Notes under the pieces: model-generated | What the model was told of the DNA's origin: nothing | What the model saw: only the letters and a program-made list of their open reading frames with translations | The model's database searches: none | Shown: piece by piece, positions 28,863 through 38,256 of the stretch | Layout of the letters: every line of letters starts with the position of its first letter | Position numbering within the stretch: the first letter of the stretch is position 1 | Translations under genes and position numbers: made by a program | Source of the DNA: Chitinophaga agri | GTDB lineage: Bacteria; Bacteroidota; Bacteroidia; Chitinophagales; Chitinophagaceae | Direction: 5' to 3' | NCBI RefSeq assembly: GCF_010093065.1 | Contig: NZ_CP048113.1 | Coordinates: 4,030,001-4,094,000 of the forward strand | Length of the DNA stretch: 64,000 nucleotides

Positions 28863-29639
28863 TTACTTTTGCTTCGTGATCCAGATATGAGGTAGGAGCT
28901 CTTTGATTCTGTTGATGGGATGGTCGTTAATGACCATTAAAACGTCCTTTAGCCAAAGGCTGGGATTAATGTTATGTAGTTTACAGGTTCCGATCAGGCT
29001 GTAGAGCATTGCAATTCGCTTTGCTGATTCATGGCTCCCGGCAAAGAGGTAATTCTTTCGGCCTATAACAGTCGCTCTTATAGATCTCTCAGCCGCGTTA
29101 TTATCTGGATGTAGCTTTCCATCATACACGAAGGCACAGAGTTTATCCCAGCGTTTTATACTATAGGCAAGGGCTTTTCCTATCGGGCTTTGTGGAAGTA
29201 CCTGCTTGTATTGGTCTTCCATCCAGCTTCCTAATTTCTTCAGTATAGGTAAGGAGTGCTTCTGTCTTGAAGCTGCTCGTTTTTCATTGTCGTGATTTAA
29301 CGCCCTGCTATCGCGTTCAATCTGATAGACGAGCTGTAACTGTTCCAATACATATTCTGCTCTTTCTCGGTCGCTGTAAATAGCGTCAGAGAAGTACCTT
29401 CTTGCATGAGCAAGACAGTGGATCAATGTTATATTATTGGTGTCAACGATGCTATTATATGCAGAGTAAGCGTCTGTTTGCAGCGTACCATAAAAATCTT
29501 TCAGCATTTCTGCGGGTCCTTCTCGGCCACGCCCGGGTTGATAATCAAAGACAAGCAGCTTGTTAATACTATCCTGATAGAGCCAGTAATACCCCCGATG
29601 AGTGCTCCCTTTCTTATCCTTGTCGAGCACTGGTACCGA
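28863..29639 (-). CDS. tnpC: IS66 transposase TnpC, 3' exon
   Basis: 258 codons starting SVPVLDKDKKGSTHRGYYW. The exon holds the second catalytic Asp region (LQTDAYSAYNS), LIHCLAHARRYF and the catalytic Glu in DNNAAERSIRATVIGRKNYLFAGS. It is in frame with the 5' exon at 31483-32196 once the intron 29640-31482 is removed. The open frame to its left (to 29726) is intron sequence and not transposase. Confidence 0.9.
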   Translation of the reverse strand, partial: SVPVLDKDKKGSTHRGYYWLYQDSINKLLVFDYQPGRGREGPAEMLKDFYGTLQTDAYSAYNSIVDTNNITLIHCLAHARRYFSDAIYSDRERAEYVLEQLQLVYQIERDSRALNHDNEKRAASRQKHSLPILKKLGSWMEDQYKQVLPQSPIGKALAYSIKRWDKLCAFVYDGKLHPDNNAAERSIRATVIGRKNYLFAGSHESAKRIAMLYSLIGTCKLHNINPSLWLKDVLMVINDHPINRIKELLPHIWITKQK

Positions 29640-29678
29640 GTCGAGTAGGCAAGGGCATTTCAGCCCAAGCCTCTCACA

Positions 29679-29712
29679 GCACCGTGCGTGATAGTCTCCC
29701 ATCACACGGCGC
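29679..29712 (-). ncRNA. Group II intron domain V
   Basis: A 34-nt hairpin, the exact usual length, beginning GCGCCGTGTGATGGGAGACT and closing CACGGTGC. The catalytic triad position reads CGC rather than AGC, as in group IIC-like introns. The bulged-A domain VI and the 3' splice site follow. Confidence 0.85.
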
Positions 29713-29731
29713 TTCCAGATTAGCAATACAA

Positions 29732-30961
29732 TTAATATGGGCGAATAAATGACCAGTGTTCAAATAATCGGGGATTGGTTTCGTAGACTCTTACAAGCCA
29801 TATATGCGCCCGTCCCTTTCCAAGTTTTCTATTTTCCATTATCCATCTTACCAATTTTAGATTTAGCCAGTACCACAATCCATGTGTTGTCCACTTTGAG
29901 TATACACAATAATACTGATACCATCCCCTGATTTTAGGGTTTAGTATCCTTGCGATGTTCAAAATCGTGCCTTGGAAACGTCTTCTTACTACCTCTCTCA
30001 CTTTTTGCCTAACTGCTTTTTTAGACGAGTCACTCATACACGGAAAATACATAAGTTTCCAGCCGTTCTTAGTTGGTCTGCCTAATGGTCGAAAAGTATA
30101 ACCCAGAAAGTCAAAGCTTACACTTCGATGTGCTTCAGTATGTATATGATTTTTGCAATAAACTATACGCGTCTTTTCCTCATTCAGCATCAACTGACAA
30201 TCTATCATCCTCCTGGTAATTGCACCTTTGATGAAATTTGCCTGTTTTTCTGTCGTACAGTGTATAATTGCATCGTCACAATACCGTTCAAAAGGCATGT
30301 TTGAGTGATTCTTTTCCATCCATTTATCAAATACAAAGTGAAGGAAGATGTTAGCTAGTAGCGGGCTTATTACTCCTCCCTGAGGAGTGCCCTTTTCCCC
30401 ACGTCTAACTTCTCCGTTACACATAATTCCAGCCTTAAGCCATCGCTTAATATACATTAGAATCCATTTCTCTTTTGTATACCACTCGATTGCCTTCAAC
30501 AACAGTTCGTGATCTATACTATCAAAAAACGCTCGAATATCAATATCAACCACCCAACTATAATAACCACACCGTGCAGTGGCTTTCTCCAAGGCCTGAT
30601 GTGCATTCTTACCGGGACGATATCCATAACTATCCTCATGGAAGCTGCCTTCCACGATAGGTTCAAGATAATTTTTCACAACCTGTTGAGCTATGCGATC
30701 TGATATTGTAGGTATGCCAAGAATACGCACACCGCCAGATTTCTTTGGAATTTCAACGCTTTTCACAACTGGCGGGTAATAACATCCAGATGTCATTCTG
30801 TTCCAAATCCGATATAGATTCTTTGACGCATCAATCGAAAAATCTTCTATACTTTCTCCGTCGATTCCACCACTTGCATTATTTTCCTTTACTTTCTTGT
30901 AAGCATCCAGTACCATTTTCTTGGTCACCGGATGTTGCTTTGTTTCATAATAATCAATCAT
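29732..30961 (-). CDS. ltrA: Group II intron reverse transcriptase/maturase
   Basis: The 409-residue protein has RT blocks GGIDG, RILGIPTISDRIAQQVV, SYGYRPGKNAHQAL, KGTPQGGVISPLLANI and the catalytic YCDD (RYCDDAIIHC). A thumb/maturase domain X follows (IRGWYQYYCVYSKW). There is no C-terminal HNH endonuclease, so this is an endonuclease-minus type that would rely on nicked or single-stranded targets. It ends 19 bases before domain V. No frameshift is seen, so it may be active. Confidence 0.93.
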   Translation of the reverse strand: MIDYYETKQHPVTKKMVLDAYKKVKENNASGGIDGESIEDFSIDASKNLYRIWNRMTSGCYYPPVVKSVEIPKKSGGVRILGIPTISDRIAQQVVKNYLEPIVEGSFHEDSYGYRPGKNAHQALEKATARCGYYSWVVDIDIRAFFDSIDHELLLKAIEWYTKEKWILMYIKRWLKAGIMCNGEVRRGEKGTPQGGVISPLLANIFLHFVFDKWMEKNHSNMPFERYCDDAIIHCTTEKQANFIKGAITRRMIDCQLMLNEEKTRIVYCKNHIHTEAHRSVSFDFLGYTFRPLGRPTKNGWKLMYFPCMSDSSKKAVRQKVREVVRRRFQGTILNIARILNPKIRGWYQYYCVYSKWTTHGLWYWLNLKLVRWIMENRKLGKGRAHIWLVRVYETNPRLFEHWSFIRPY

Positions 30962-31482
30962 CCATTTTACTGTTGTTGGTTTTATAAAACTAATCTGGCT
31001 AAGCCCTTCCCTCCACAGCCATTACAGCAGCTTCAATAGTACTACGACTTAGTCCGCCTCTGTACAGGATATTGGTATTTAACCTTGCGGTGTCTCCGCT
31101 TGAATTGTTCCCTTTGCACTCCTGTACAAATTCCCTTGTTCCATTAAATCGCCTGATTTAGTGTCCTGCTACCTATGTACCGCCTGTCATCTAGCCAACA
31201 CCAGGTTACTGTCGCTAAACTTAATTTGTAGGTAAGAAACTGTTACCTGCTTTCGACAGAATAAGTGCGATATCGATACTTTACTATGGCAGTTCACTTT
31301 CGTTCAGCTCACTAAATCTTACCTGACAGATTAATTCTGCCTTTTCCCCTATCGCTCAACACCTTTTCCTTTCGTCCAAAGCATCATAGGGTGGTTTGTA
31401 AGGTATGCCTGTCATCCCTTACGGTGGGCCTGCCACCATCAATCTAACAGCATGTAACTTTTCATGTTACTTCAAGGCACAC

Positions 31483-32196
31483 TGTCTCATCAGCCTGCAA
31501 ATAGTCAGCGTTGAGTACTTCTGTTACCAGCGCTCTGTATATAGGAGTAATTAACGCAGCTGTCTTAGCAAAACCATCACTCAGCGTTGAGTATGGTAGC
31601 TTTATGCCATCTCTTTCCAGACGTTGTTGCTGGCGATGCACGGGGAGATGATCGCAGATCTTCTCAACAACCAGTTGAGCCAGTAAGCCTGGCCCCATCA
31701 TCGATTTTGCAACTGGTAATGTTGGCAAAGGTCCAACAATAATTTTTGACGACGTCTCATCCGCAGATGGGAGAAGGTACTTGTTACGGATGTAACGGAC
31801 TACATAAATTTCAGCGGGTTTGTATTCCAGCACTTCAGTTTCAGTGGTGCCAATATGTTTACTACCAGCTGGTATATGGTCTGGATCTATAATTACATCT
31901 TCTCTTCGTAAGTGAGATGGTATGGTATGACGGCTATCTCTGGCTTGAGTCGCATCTTGTTTTACAACTTTCACATAAGTCACCTTCTTTGCATCTAACA
32001 CGTTGCAAACAGCAGCAGATTGTTCTGTTGGAATATCGAGTGCCAGTTGATTCTTATCTGCGGGAATAAATCGCTCCTGACGAACTCCGAAAATCATCTT
32101 CTTGAGCTGATTCAATTCATGCTGCAGCTGCTCAACCTTGTTGATGGCAGACTCATAGAGCTGTTTGTAATCATTATCTTCTGCTGACGTACTCAT
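31483..32196 (-). CDS. tnpC: IS66 transposase TnpC, 5' exon
   Basis: 238 codons with the N-terminal coiled coil (LQHELNQLKKMIFGVRQERF), the HLRREDVIIDP zinc-finger-like region and the transposase start up to LQADET. Reading on into the intron adds VCLEVT and a stop, so translation of unspliced RNA gives a truncated protein. With the 3' exon the product is 496 residues, a normal IS66 TnpC length. Confidence 0.92.
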
Positions 32197-32245
32197 TGCA
32201 ATTGCAATGTTATCACATGTAAATCAATTATTTGTTAGCGCGATG

Positions 32246-32602
32246 TTAATGATCGGCAGATTGTCGAAAATACCGCCTGCGGTACTGGACTTTATCCATC
32301 TGAATGCCTTGCAGAATAAGCATCAATTGTGTAGAAGTAAGCGAAGACTGTACCCCACCTGGTTTGGGAATCTCAAATGTTCCCTTCTCAAGCCGCTTGT
32401 AATAAATCGCAAATCCATCTTGCTGCCATTGAAGTAGCTTGATATGTGTAGCTCTGCGGTTAAAGAAAATATAGACATCCCCGGTTAAAGGATCCAAATG
32501 CATCTGTTGATTGACAATAGCCGCCAGTTTGTAAAAGCTACTACTTATCATGATTGGCTGAGTATACAGAAAATACCTGCATGAGGACGAGAGTGCCAGC
32601 AT
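32246..32602 (-). CDS. tnpB: IS66 accessory protein TnpB
   Basis: The 118-residue product carries the IS66 Orf2 signature: SSCRYFLYTQPIM, DPLTGDVYIFFNRRATHIKLL, DGFAIYYKRLEKGTFEIP. It is needed with TnpA for IS66 transposition. It directly abuts the TnpA stop and lies 49 bases before TnpC. Confidence 0.92.
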   Translation of the reverse strand: MLALSSSCRYFLYTQPIMISSSFYKLAAIVNQQMHLDPLTGDVYIFFNRRATHIKLLQWQQDGFAIYYKRLEKGTFEIPKPGGVQSSLTSTQLMLILQGIQMDKVQYRRRYFRQSADH

Positions 32603-32944
32603 TTATTTACTGTTTAGTAGCTCTTTTAGCATGTCTGTATTGACCGCCGAATGAAAAATTATCCTGTTACCTGATAAAGATATCACCTCCGCGAATGGAA
32701 GTGCAATATCTGGTATACTCGCCTTAGAAGGTGTGAGCTGAATGAAATGTTTTCGTCTGGGAACTTTTGCAGGAGTGGCAAACTGCTTCCTCCAGTTCTT
32801 GAGCATGGAGACCGTGATTCCATGATTATCACAAAACACTTGCATCTTTACGTTTGACTGGCTCCATTGCATCGCGATATTCTTCTTCTCCGATATTGTA
32901 AATGAACGTATCGTGGAATTATTGGATGATTGCATACAGGGCAT
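32603..32944 (-). CDS. tnpA: IS66 accessory protein TnpA
   Basis: The product of about 113 residues has an IS3/IS66-like helix-turn-helix (FCDNHGITVSMLKNWRKQF). The start is uncertain: a TTG at 32959, ATG 32944 or ATG 32935. It is the first gene after the right end of the element. It likely binds the terminal repeats. Confidence 0.85.
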   Translation of the reverse strand: MPCMQSSNNSTIRSFTISEKKNIAMQWSQSNVKMQVFCDNHGITVSMLKNWRKQFATPAKVPRRKHFIQLTPSKASIPDIALPFAEVISLSGNRIIFHSAVNTDMLKELLNSK

Positions 32945-33010
32945 ATTTAAACAACGCAAACATAAACCCTCAGACTTACATGCCGAAGATGCTGTCTACC
33001 GGAACCTTAC

Positions 33011-33018
33011 AAGAAATC
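33011..33018. repeat. Target site duplication, right copy
   Basis: AAGAAATC immediately right of the IS66 end, identical to 28810-28817. Confidence 0.93.
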
Positions 33019-33246
33019 GACACACAGCATTATGGCAATAAGTGCAAGGTAATGGAACAGATCATGCTGGCGAGATATGAACTATTCATACAAAAAGGCA
33101 TTATCACACACGCTACATCCAGTATGAATACGCTGGCACTGGAAGAACGCTATGGAGCAGGAATGAGGAGCAGGTTCCGGGAAATGTTTAACAAAATAGG
33201 CTTTCCGAAGACTACTCCGGACAAACGAAAAAACCATTTACAATAA
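33019..33246 (+). pseudogene. DnaC/IstB-like ATPase, 3' half, cut off by IS66
   Basis: 75 codons DTQHYGNKCKVMEQIMLARYELF ... THATSSMNTLALEERYGAGMRSRFREMFNKIGFP, the typical C-terminal half of this AAA-type ATPase, including the sensor and arginine-finger region. It continues in frame from base 28817. It has lost its start and P-loop half to the insertion. The downstream gene at 33257 follows closely. Confidence 0.85.
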
Positions 33247-33256
33247 AAGAACACGC

Positions 33257-34015
33257 ATGACAAAACAAACAACAAACAGACATATACTTAAAAAGATCCG
33301 CAGTCATTCGAAAGAAAAACTGCATAATGACCCTGCATTTAAAAAGCTGCGGGAAAACTGGAATGATTTCACGACCGCTGCAAAAGCAGCAAAACTGATG
33401 CGCACAGTGATGGAAAGCATACAGATCCCTGTGCATGACAGAAAAAGACATACTACACTGACCAAGATCTTCAAAGCGCTACTGCATACGGATAAGGAGT
33501 CCGCGCCGGGACAAAAACGCATGGCAAAGACTGACTTATCCAAGCTCGGGCATGTGGAACTGAATACCGGCATCTGCTTTGACGAGCTGTTTTCATTCGT
33601 CCTGGGATCCATTAGAACTGACCGGGATACGGGTGAAGTAGACATCAATGTATTGTATGATAATACCGATAAAAAAAAGCCTCCTGTGGAAGACGCCACA
33701 CACTTTGAATTATGTATTGGATTAGCAGAAATAGACTTTGAAAAAGGAACACATCATCTTTCAACGTCGACGTCAGGAATTAAGCTTATCACAAACAAAA
33801 GAAAGCTGGACCTGCATTTTGACTTGGAGAAGCCAAAGGAAAGCGATAATAAGTGGTGGTGTTTCTTCGCCGTTAATTTTTATAATAAAAGACAACGGCT
33901 AAAAGACTGTGCTATTATACTGTTTGGGGTTCTTGATGCACAGATGAAATTCGCTTTGATTGTCGCACCTGCGCCCACAGCATCACCCCAAACACAGCAG
34001 CTAACAGAAAGCTAA
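33257..34015 (+). CDS. Hypothetical accessory protein with a replaced C-terminus
   Basis: The 252-residue product has no signal peptide. It is helical and basic at the start (ILKKIRSHSKEKLHNDPAFKKLRENW) and beta-rich later (HLSTSTSGIKLITNKRKLDLHFDLEKPKESDNKWWCFFAVNFYN). No family is recognised. The last 18 residues or so (IVAPAPTASPQTQQLTES) are read from DNA that on the other strand is a decayed membrane-protein gene, so the natural end was probably lost by recombination near 33.95 kb. It was likely the third gene of the winged-helix/ATPase operon. Confidence 0.55.
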   Translation: MTKQTTNRHILKKIRSHSKEKLHNDPAFKKLRENWNDFTTAAKAAKLMRTVMESIQIPVHDRKRHTTLTKIFKALLHTDKESAPGQKRMAKTDLSKLGHVELNTGICFDELFSFVLGSIRTDRDTGEVDINVLYDNTDKKKPPVEDATHFELCIGLAEIDFEKGTHHLSTSTSGIKLITNKRKLDLHFDLEKPKESDNKWWCFFAVNFYNKRQRLKDCAIILFGVLDAQMKFALIVAPAPTASPQTQQLTES

Positions 34016-34120
34016 ATGGGCGTAAAGCTACCAAAATGAATATTATCCTGGACCTGTACAATGACCATACTGTATCACGGTTGTCATTATATGGGCCCAG
34101 GTTCTCCGCTGGTAGTTCGG
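33960..34120 (-). pseudogene. Relic of a GT-C-like membrane protein gene
   Basis: Minus-strand reading gives PAENLGPYNDNRDTVW, matching PAENLAVYNDNRDTVW of the gene at 41973-43421, and then AAVFGVMLWAQVRQSKR, matching GAVFGVMLWEVCREGKR. In the intact gene these blocks are about 290 bases apart; here they are about 60 apart. It is an internally deleted remnant of a paralogous copy, lying next to the restriction locus whose far end adjoins the intact gene. Confidence 0.78.
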
Positions 34121-34136
34121 TGCCACTCCTGACCAC

Positions 34137-34838
34137 TTACGCTAAGCTATACTCTAACCTGTCCTTCCATTTTTCCCAATCAGGCATCATTTTGTTTTGA
34201 AGATTCTGAAATGCCCTTGTATGATTATGGTGCACCAGATGACAGAGCTCGTGAATAATGACGTATTCTATACTTCCTTTGGGAGCCTTAATAAGCTCGG
34301 TATTCAAAATGATTTTCCCTTTAGGCGTGCAGCTGCCCCAGCGCTTTGACATAAAACGCATTGTCAATATTGGCATTGCTATCCTGTATTGCTTAAATTT
34401 TGGCAATGATTCTTGCAATAATTCATTGAAGACTTCCTTAGCTCTTTCTTTATACCATTTGTTCAACTGCTCCTTCAATGCTGCTGGTTGATTGTTTACG
34501 GTATACATCCATAGTTGTCCACGATACGCCTTTACTATATTCTTTTCATCCGGCACAATTTTTAATCTGTATTGGCGCCCCAGATAAAGGTGTGTTTCCC
34601 CATTAATGAATCTCCTGGGAGGTGTAGTAGGCTTATAGGAATTGAAATAATCGATTTGCTTTAATATCCAGGGAGCTTTCTGCCTAACCTTTTTTATTAG
34701 ATCTACCTCTCTGGCGGCTATGGGCGCTAAAACTTCTACAGTTCCTTCAGGATTCACTATTATGCGTAATGACTTCCGTTCCTGATAGTGAAGCGTAAAA
34801 TCAATAAGTCTGCTACCAAACATCAATTGATATTCCAT
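34137..34838 (-). CDS. YgjP/DUF45-family zinc metallopeptidase-like protein
   Basis: The 233-residue product has the YgjP-like layout: RKSLRIIVNPEGTVEVLAP at the start, MSKRWGSCTPKGKIILNTELI, and the zinc motif HELCHLVHHNH (about residues 191-201). Genes of this family very often accompany type I restriction systems. It overlaps the hsdR stop by one base (34838) and is the last gene of the locus. Its substrate is not known. Confidence 0.87.
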   Translation of the reverse strand: MEYQLMFGSRLIDFTLHYQERKSLRIIVNPEGTVEVLAPIAAREVDLIKKVRQKAPWILKQIDYFNSYKPTTPPRRFINGETHLYLGRQYRLKIVPDEKNIVKAYRGQLWMYTVNNQPAALKEQLNKWYKERAKEVFNELLQESLPKFKQYRIAMPILTMRFMSKRWGSCTPKGKIILNTELIKAPKGSIEYVIIHELCHLVHHNHTRAFQNLQNKMMPDWEKWKDRLEYSLA

Positions 34839-37800
34839 TAGCTCTTATATTTTATTTCCGCCACTTTGATGCATGCTTCTATTAGTTGATCAATATGATC
34901 GAAGCTAATATCCAAATCGTACTTTGCTTTAATTTCATACAACATATCATCTATCTCGATTCGCATTTTACCTTTGATATCGTCGTTCTTCTGCCAATCA
35001 ACTACAGCAGATCCATTATCAAATATATTTGCTTTAATTATTTCTTCAATAGCTACTGCAATTTCAGCAGCTATGTCAAGCTTGTTCGATTTCTGTGCTA
35101 AGTCATCTTTCAATTCTTCAACTACCAGGTTGTAAAAAGCAATAGCGATGGGGTTATCTTTTATGGCTATAGGAACATTTTCCCGTTTATCATTAAAGAA
35201 GCTATTTTCAAATTCAGTAGTTCTAGCCAGATATTCAGCTTCATTAATCCGTTGCTGGTGATAATCTTCAATAGTTCTTTTAATCAACTCAGATAACTTC
35301 TTATAATAAACCGGATCTTCATCCATTCGGATGTTGATCGCTTTTATAGTGCGGCTGGCAATATGATCTGCTTTTGCAGCTTTACCAGTAATCTTTTCCA
35401 AAACCGCCTGCCTTTCCTCTTTATTGAAGATATTTACTAACTCTGTAATCTTAAGTACATCACCTTCAGAAGTGATATGCTTGTCAATTAACTTTTGTAC
35501 CTGTGACTCATATTCTTTATAGTTCAATTCATCTGAGTAACGCCGTTTTACAGATACTCTTAAGGCCAGAAAGAATGCAGCATCTTTTTTGTATTTTTCA
35601 ATCTGCTTTTCCGGTGTAATACTACTAAACTCAACATTAGAAAGAGCTAATCTTAAAAATCTTGCGTATAAAGAGAGTTTGTCGTAGAAGCTATGCCGTT
35701 TTGCTTCATCCGCAAGTAGTTCTTCATAAGCGGGTTCATCGTATTTATTCTTTATTTCCTTGAAAATGTCCCAGAGTTCTGAATGAACTTGAGGGAGCTT
35801 TTCTACTTCATTAATAATCTTGATAAGAGAGCCTGCCAGTTCTTCCTGATCGTACTCCTCCAGGCCTGCATATGTATGTAATGCATCGTCCAGATTCTCC
35901 AGGTTGCCGTAATAATCAATGATATACCCGTAATCCTTGCCTGGATACAACCGGTTCACCCTTGCTATTGCCTGCAGTAAAGTATGTTCCTTAAGGTTTC
36001 TTGTAAGATATAACACCTGGTTACGTGGTGCGTCAAAACCTGTCAACAACTTGTCTACTACAATAATAATTTCAGGTTCTTCCTGCTTTTTAAAACTGTT
36101 TATGATAGCCTTTTCATACTTCTCCGCATTCCCATATTTATCCATCATTGATTTGTAGAAGGATTTCACTTTATCATCGCTTTCTTCAAAAGCATCCTCT
36201 TCCCCTTCCCTGTCATCTGGTGGAGATATCAGTAACTCAACAGACACTTTTAGTTGTCGGTTTATTTTTCCTATTTCAATGAGTTTTTCCCTGTACCTAA
36301 GGGCAGAAAGCTTATTAGGTGCTACTAACTGAGCCTTAAATGGTGTCTCTTGTATATTGTCTGTAAAATGCTTTGTTATGTCCCATGCTGTATTCTCAAT
36401 AAATGCAAGCGACTGCACAAGTTTGTTCCTGGCAGAAAATTTTCTTTTCAATGTTACCTTCCCATACTCTGTCAATGGTTCAGAAACTCTGTCAAAAAAA
36501 GTGTCTAAAGGCTTTTCGTTCACATGCATAATATTATGTCTTCCCTCGTAGAGCAGTGGTACGACGGCTTTATCAGCAACCGCATCAGCTATTGTGTAGA
36601 TTGTTCCCGGTACAATACCACCAAATTTATCAGCAGTACTTTTTTCCCTTTTCATTAGCGGAGTACCAGTAAAGGCAATAAAGCAAGCATTGGGGAAAAC
36701 CTTTCTAACTTTAACACCCATAGGCCCATAATGACTGCGATGTCCTTCGTCCACTAATACAAATATCTCGGAGGAATCAAAACTTGCCACGGCTTTATTG
36801 ACCAGAGATTCAAACTTATTTACTATTGTGGTGATAATAGCATCATCAGACTGTAACAAATAGCCTAATAAGCTGGAGTCCTTTTTAAACTCCTCAAGTT
36901 CTTTTTCGGTCAGCTCTTCACCATTAAATTTCTTAACAGCTTCCTTTGAGGCTCCTTTGGTTGCCTGTCGTACCAGTTTATGGCATTTCTTAAAAGTGTC
37001 AGTTATCTGGTCGTCGAGATCTACCCGATCGGTTACTAAAACGATTCGCGGATTTTTAATATCCGGATGCATGGCGATAAGCTGCGCCAGCATTACCATA
37101 GTTAATGATTTACCACTTCCTTGTGTGTGCCAGATAACTCCACCCTGTCTTTTCCCATCAGATGGCACTTTACTTATACGATCCAGCGTTCGTTTCACTG
37201 CGAAGTATTGTTGGTAACGGGTCACTTTTTTAGTGCCATCATCGAACAGGATGAAGTTATACATCAAATCCAGCAGTCGGTCTTTACGACAAAGGTTATA
37301 TAATAGCCTATCCTGTTCTGTAACAGTAAGCTGTTCCTGTTCCAGCTGATTGAAGTATTGCAACACGTAACGAAAACGTTCTTTGAAGAGTACTGTTTTG
37401 TCGTTATCTGGTAATGATGAATTTTTAAGCTGCTGTAAGGTTTGTGTATAACGCTGCTCGTCCTGTAGGCTCAGGAACTGCTCTCTCCATAGACTCCAGA
37501 ATTCTTTTGATGTTGCGGTGGTTCCATACACAGCTTCGTTTACCGCTAACCCAATTACCATATTGGAGTAATGGTATAGTGAACGGATACCATCCTCCTT
37601 TTGATTGCGCAAGTGTTGCTCAATGCTCTGGTTAATGGGGTCTTTGATCTTCGGGCTTTTACATTCAATCACCACCATGGGAATACCATTGATAAACAGT
37701 ATTATATCAGGACGATATGTATCCGTTCTACCGGAACGAAGTACCGGAAATTCCTCTGTAATATGGAATACATTATTCTCTGGGTGTTCCCAATCTATGT

Positions 37801-38164
37801 ATTTGAAGGAAAAACTTTTCTTATCTCCCAGCACTGATTGTTCAAAGCTTTTCCCCAGTGTAATTAGCTCATGAAATGTTTTGTTGGCAGCAATAAATCC
37901 ATCCTGCAGCGGCAAATCTCTTAAAGCCAGGATAGCGTTGTTAATGTTAGCTTCGCTGAATGCGAATTCTTTTCCTCTGTATTCGATCTTATTGATCTCT
38001 TCGAGTTGCTTCTTTAAAACTGTGTCCAGCAGTACGTTGGAGCTGCGGTTACCACGGGCTTCCAAGGCTTCTTGTGGGGTAAGATAGCGATAGCCCAATT
38101 TCATCAGTAGTTGCAGGGCTGGAATCTGGGAGATGTGATCTTCTATGAATGATGGGAGTTGCAT
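34838..38164 (-). CDS. hsdR: Type I restriction enzyme, R subunit
   Basis: The 1108-residue protein has an N-terminal PD-(D/E)xK nuclease (RPDIILF...VVIECKSP, Asp153, Glu167, Lys169), a helicase domain with Walker A HTQGSGKS (346-353) and the DEAD-like DEGH (472-475), and motifs AFTGTPL and QAIARVNR. It uses ATP to translocate and cleave DNA not methylated by HsdMS. It lies downstream of hsdS in one operon. The helical C-terminus binds the methylase. The length is normal and I see no frameshift. Confidence 0.95.
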   Translation of the reverse strand: MQLPSFIEDHISQIPALQLLMKLGYRYLTPQEALEARGNRSSNVLLDTVLKKQLEEINKIEYRGKEFAFSEANINNAILALRDLPLQDGFIAANKTFHELITLGKSFEQSVLGDKKSFSFKYIDWEHPENNVFHITEEFPVLRSGRTDTYRPDIILFINGIPMVVIECKSPKIKDPINQSIEQHLRNQKEDGIRSLYHYSNMVIGLAVNEAVYGTTATSKEFWSLWREQFLSLQDEQRYTQTLQQLKNSSLPDNDKTVLFKERFRYVLQYFNQLEQEQLTVTEQDRLLYNLCRKDRLLDLMYNFILFDDGTKKVTRYQQYFAVKRTLDRISKVPSDGKRQGGVIWHTQGSGKSLTMVMLAQLIAMHPDIKNPRIVLVTDRVDLDDQITDTFKKCHKLVRQATKGASKEAVKKFNGEELTEKELEEFKKDSSLLGYLLQSDDAIITTIVNKFESLVNKAVASFDSSEIFVLVDEGHRSHYGPMGVKVRKVFPNACFIAFTGTPLMKREKSTADKFGGIVPGTIYTIADAVADKAVVPLLYEGRHNIMHVNEKPLDTFFDRVSEPLTEYGKVTLKRKFSARNKLVQSLAFIENTAWDITKHFTDNIQETPFKAQLVAPNKLSALRYREKLIEIGKINRQLKVSVELLISPPDDREGEEDAFEESDDKVKSFYKSMMDKYGNAEKYEKAIINSFKKQEEPEIIIVVDKLLTGFDAPRNQVLYLTRNLKEHTLLQAIARVNRLYPGKDYGYIIDYYGNLENLDDALHTYAGLEEYDQEELAGSLIKIINEVEKLPQVHSELWDIFKEIKNKYDEPAYEELLADEAKRHSFYDKLSLYARFLRLALSNVEFSSITPEKQIEKYKKDAAFFLALRVSVKRRYSDELNYKEYESQVQKLIDKHITSEGDVLKITELVNIFNKEERQAVLEKITGKAAKADHIASRTIKAINIRMDEDPVYYKKLSELIKRTIEDYHQQRINEAEYLARTTEFENSFFNDKRENVPIAIKDNPIAIAFYNLVVEELKDDLAQKSNKLDIAAEIAVAIEEIIKANIFDNGSAVVDWQKNDDIKGKMRIEIDDMLYEIKAKYDLDISFDHIDQLIEACIKVAEIKYKS

Positions 38165-38256
38165 GATTGTTGGTAGATCTTATTTGACTGTTTTGATCCT
38201 GCTCAAACATTAGCAGAACCTGTATCATGGAATGTCATTCTTAAGCTGTCTTCATA

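Larger units (their letters stand above)
29640..31482 (-). mobile_element. Group II intron inserted in tnpC
   Basis: The 1843-nt intron lies in the same orientation as tnpC, as splicing requires. The 5' end GTGTG fits the GUGYG consensus, the 3' end is ...CTCGAC (AY), and domain V is at 29712-29679. The splice joins GATGAGACA to TCGGTACCA, restoring ADET-SVPVLDKDKKG, which fits the IS66 pattern DETxxxVLD. The insertion is two codons after the first catalytic Asp, a conserved target. Domains I-III (31482 to about 30962) have no open frame. The reverse transcriptase is in domain IV. Confidence 0.93.
28818..33010 (-). mobile_element. IS66-family insertion sequence carrying a group II intron
   Basis: The element is 4193 bp (2350 bp without its intron). 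The terminal inverted repeats start GTAAG: left GTAAGTATCCGGTAGACAGC, right end reversed GTAAGGTTCCGGTAGACAGC, 18 of 20 matching. Perfect 8-bp direct repeats flank it. It encodes TnpA, TnpB and TnpC on the minus strand, the standard IS66 set. It has split the DnaC-like ATPase gene. Perfect duplications and intact reading frames suggest a recent insertion. Confidence 0.95.

Noticed and set aside
29640..29726. Apparent start of a separate IS66 transposase gene at 29726
   Set aside because: These 29 codons are intron domains V/VI. The transposase exon begins at 29639.
32902..33018. Plus-strand open frame leading into the ATPase 3' half
   Set aside because: This part lies inside IS66, antisense to tnpA. 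The true ATPase sequence begins after the target duplication at 33019.
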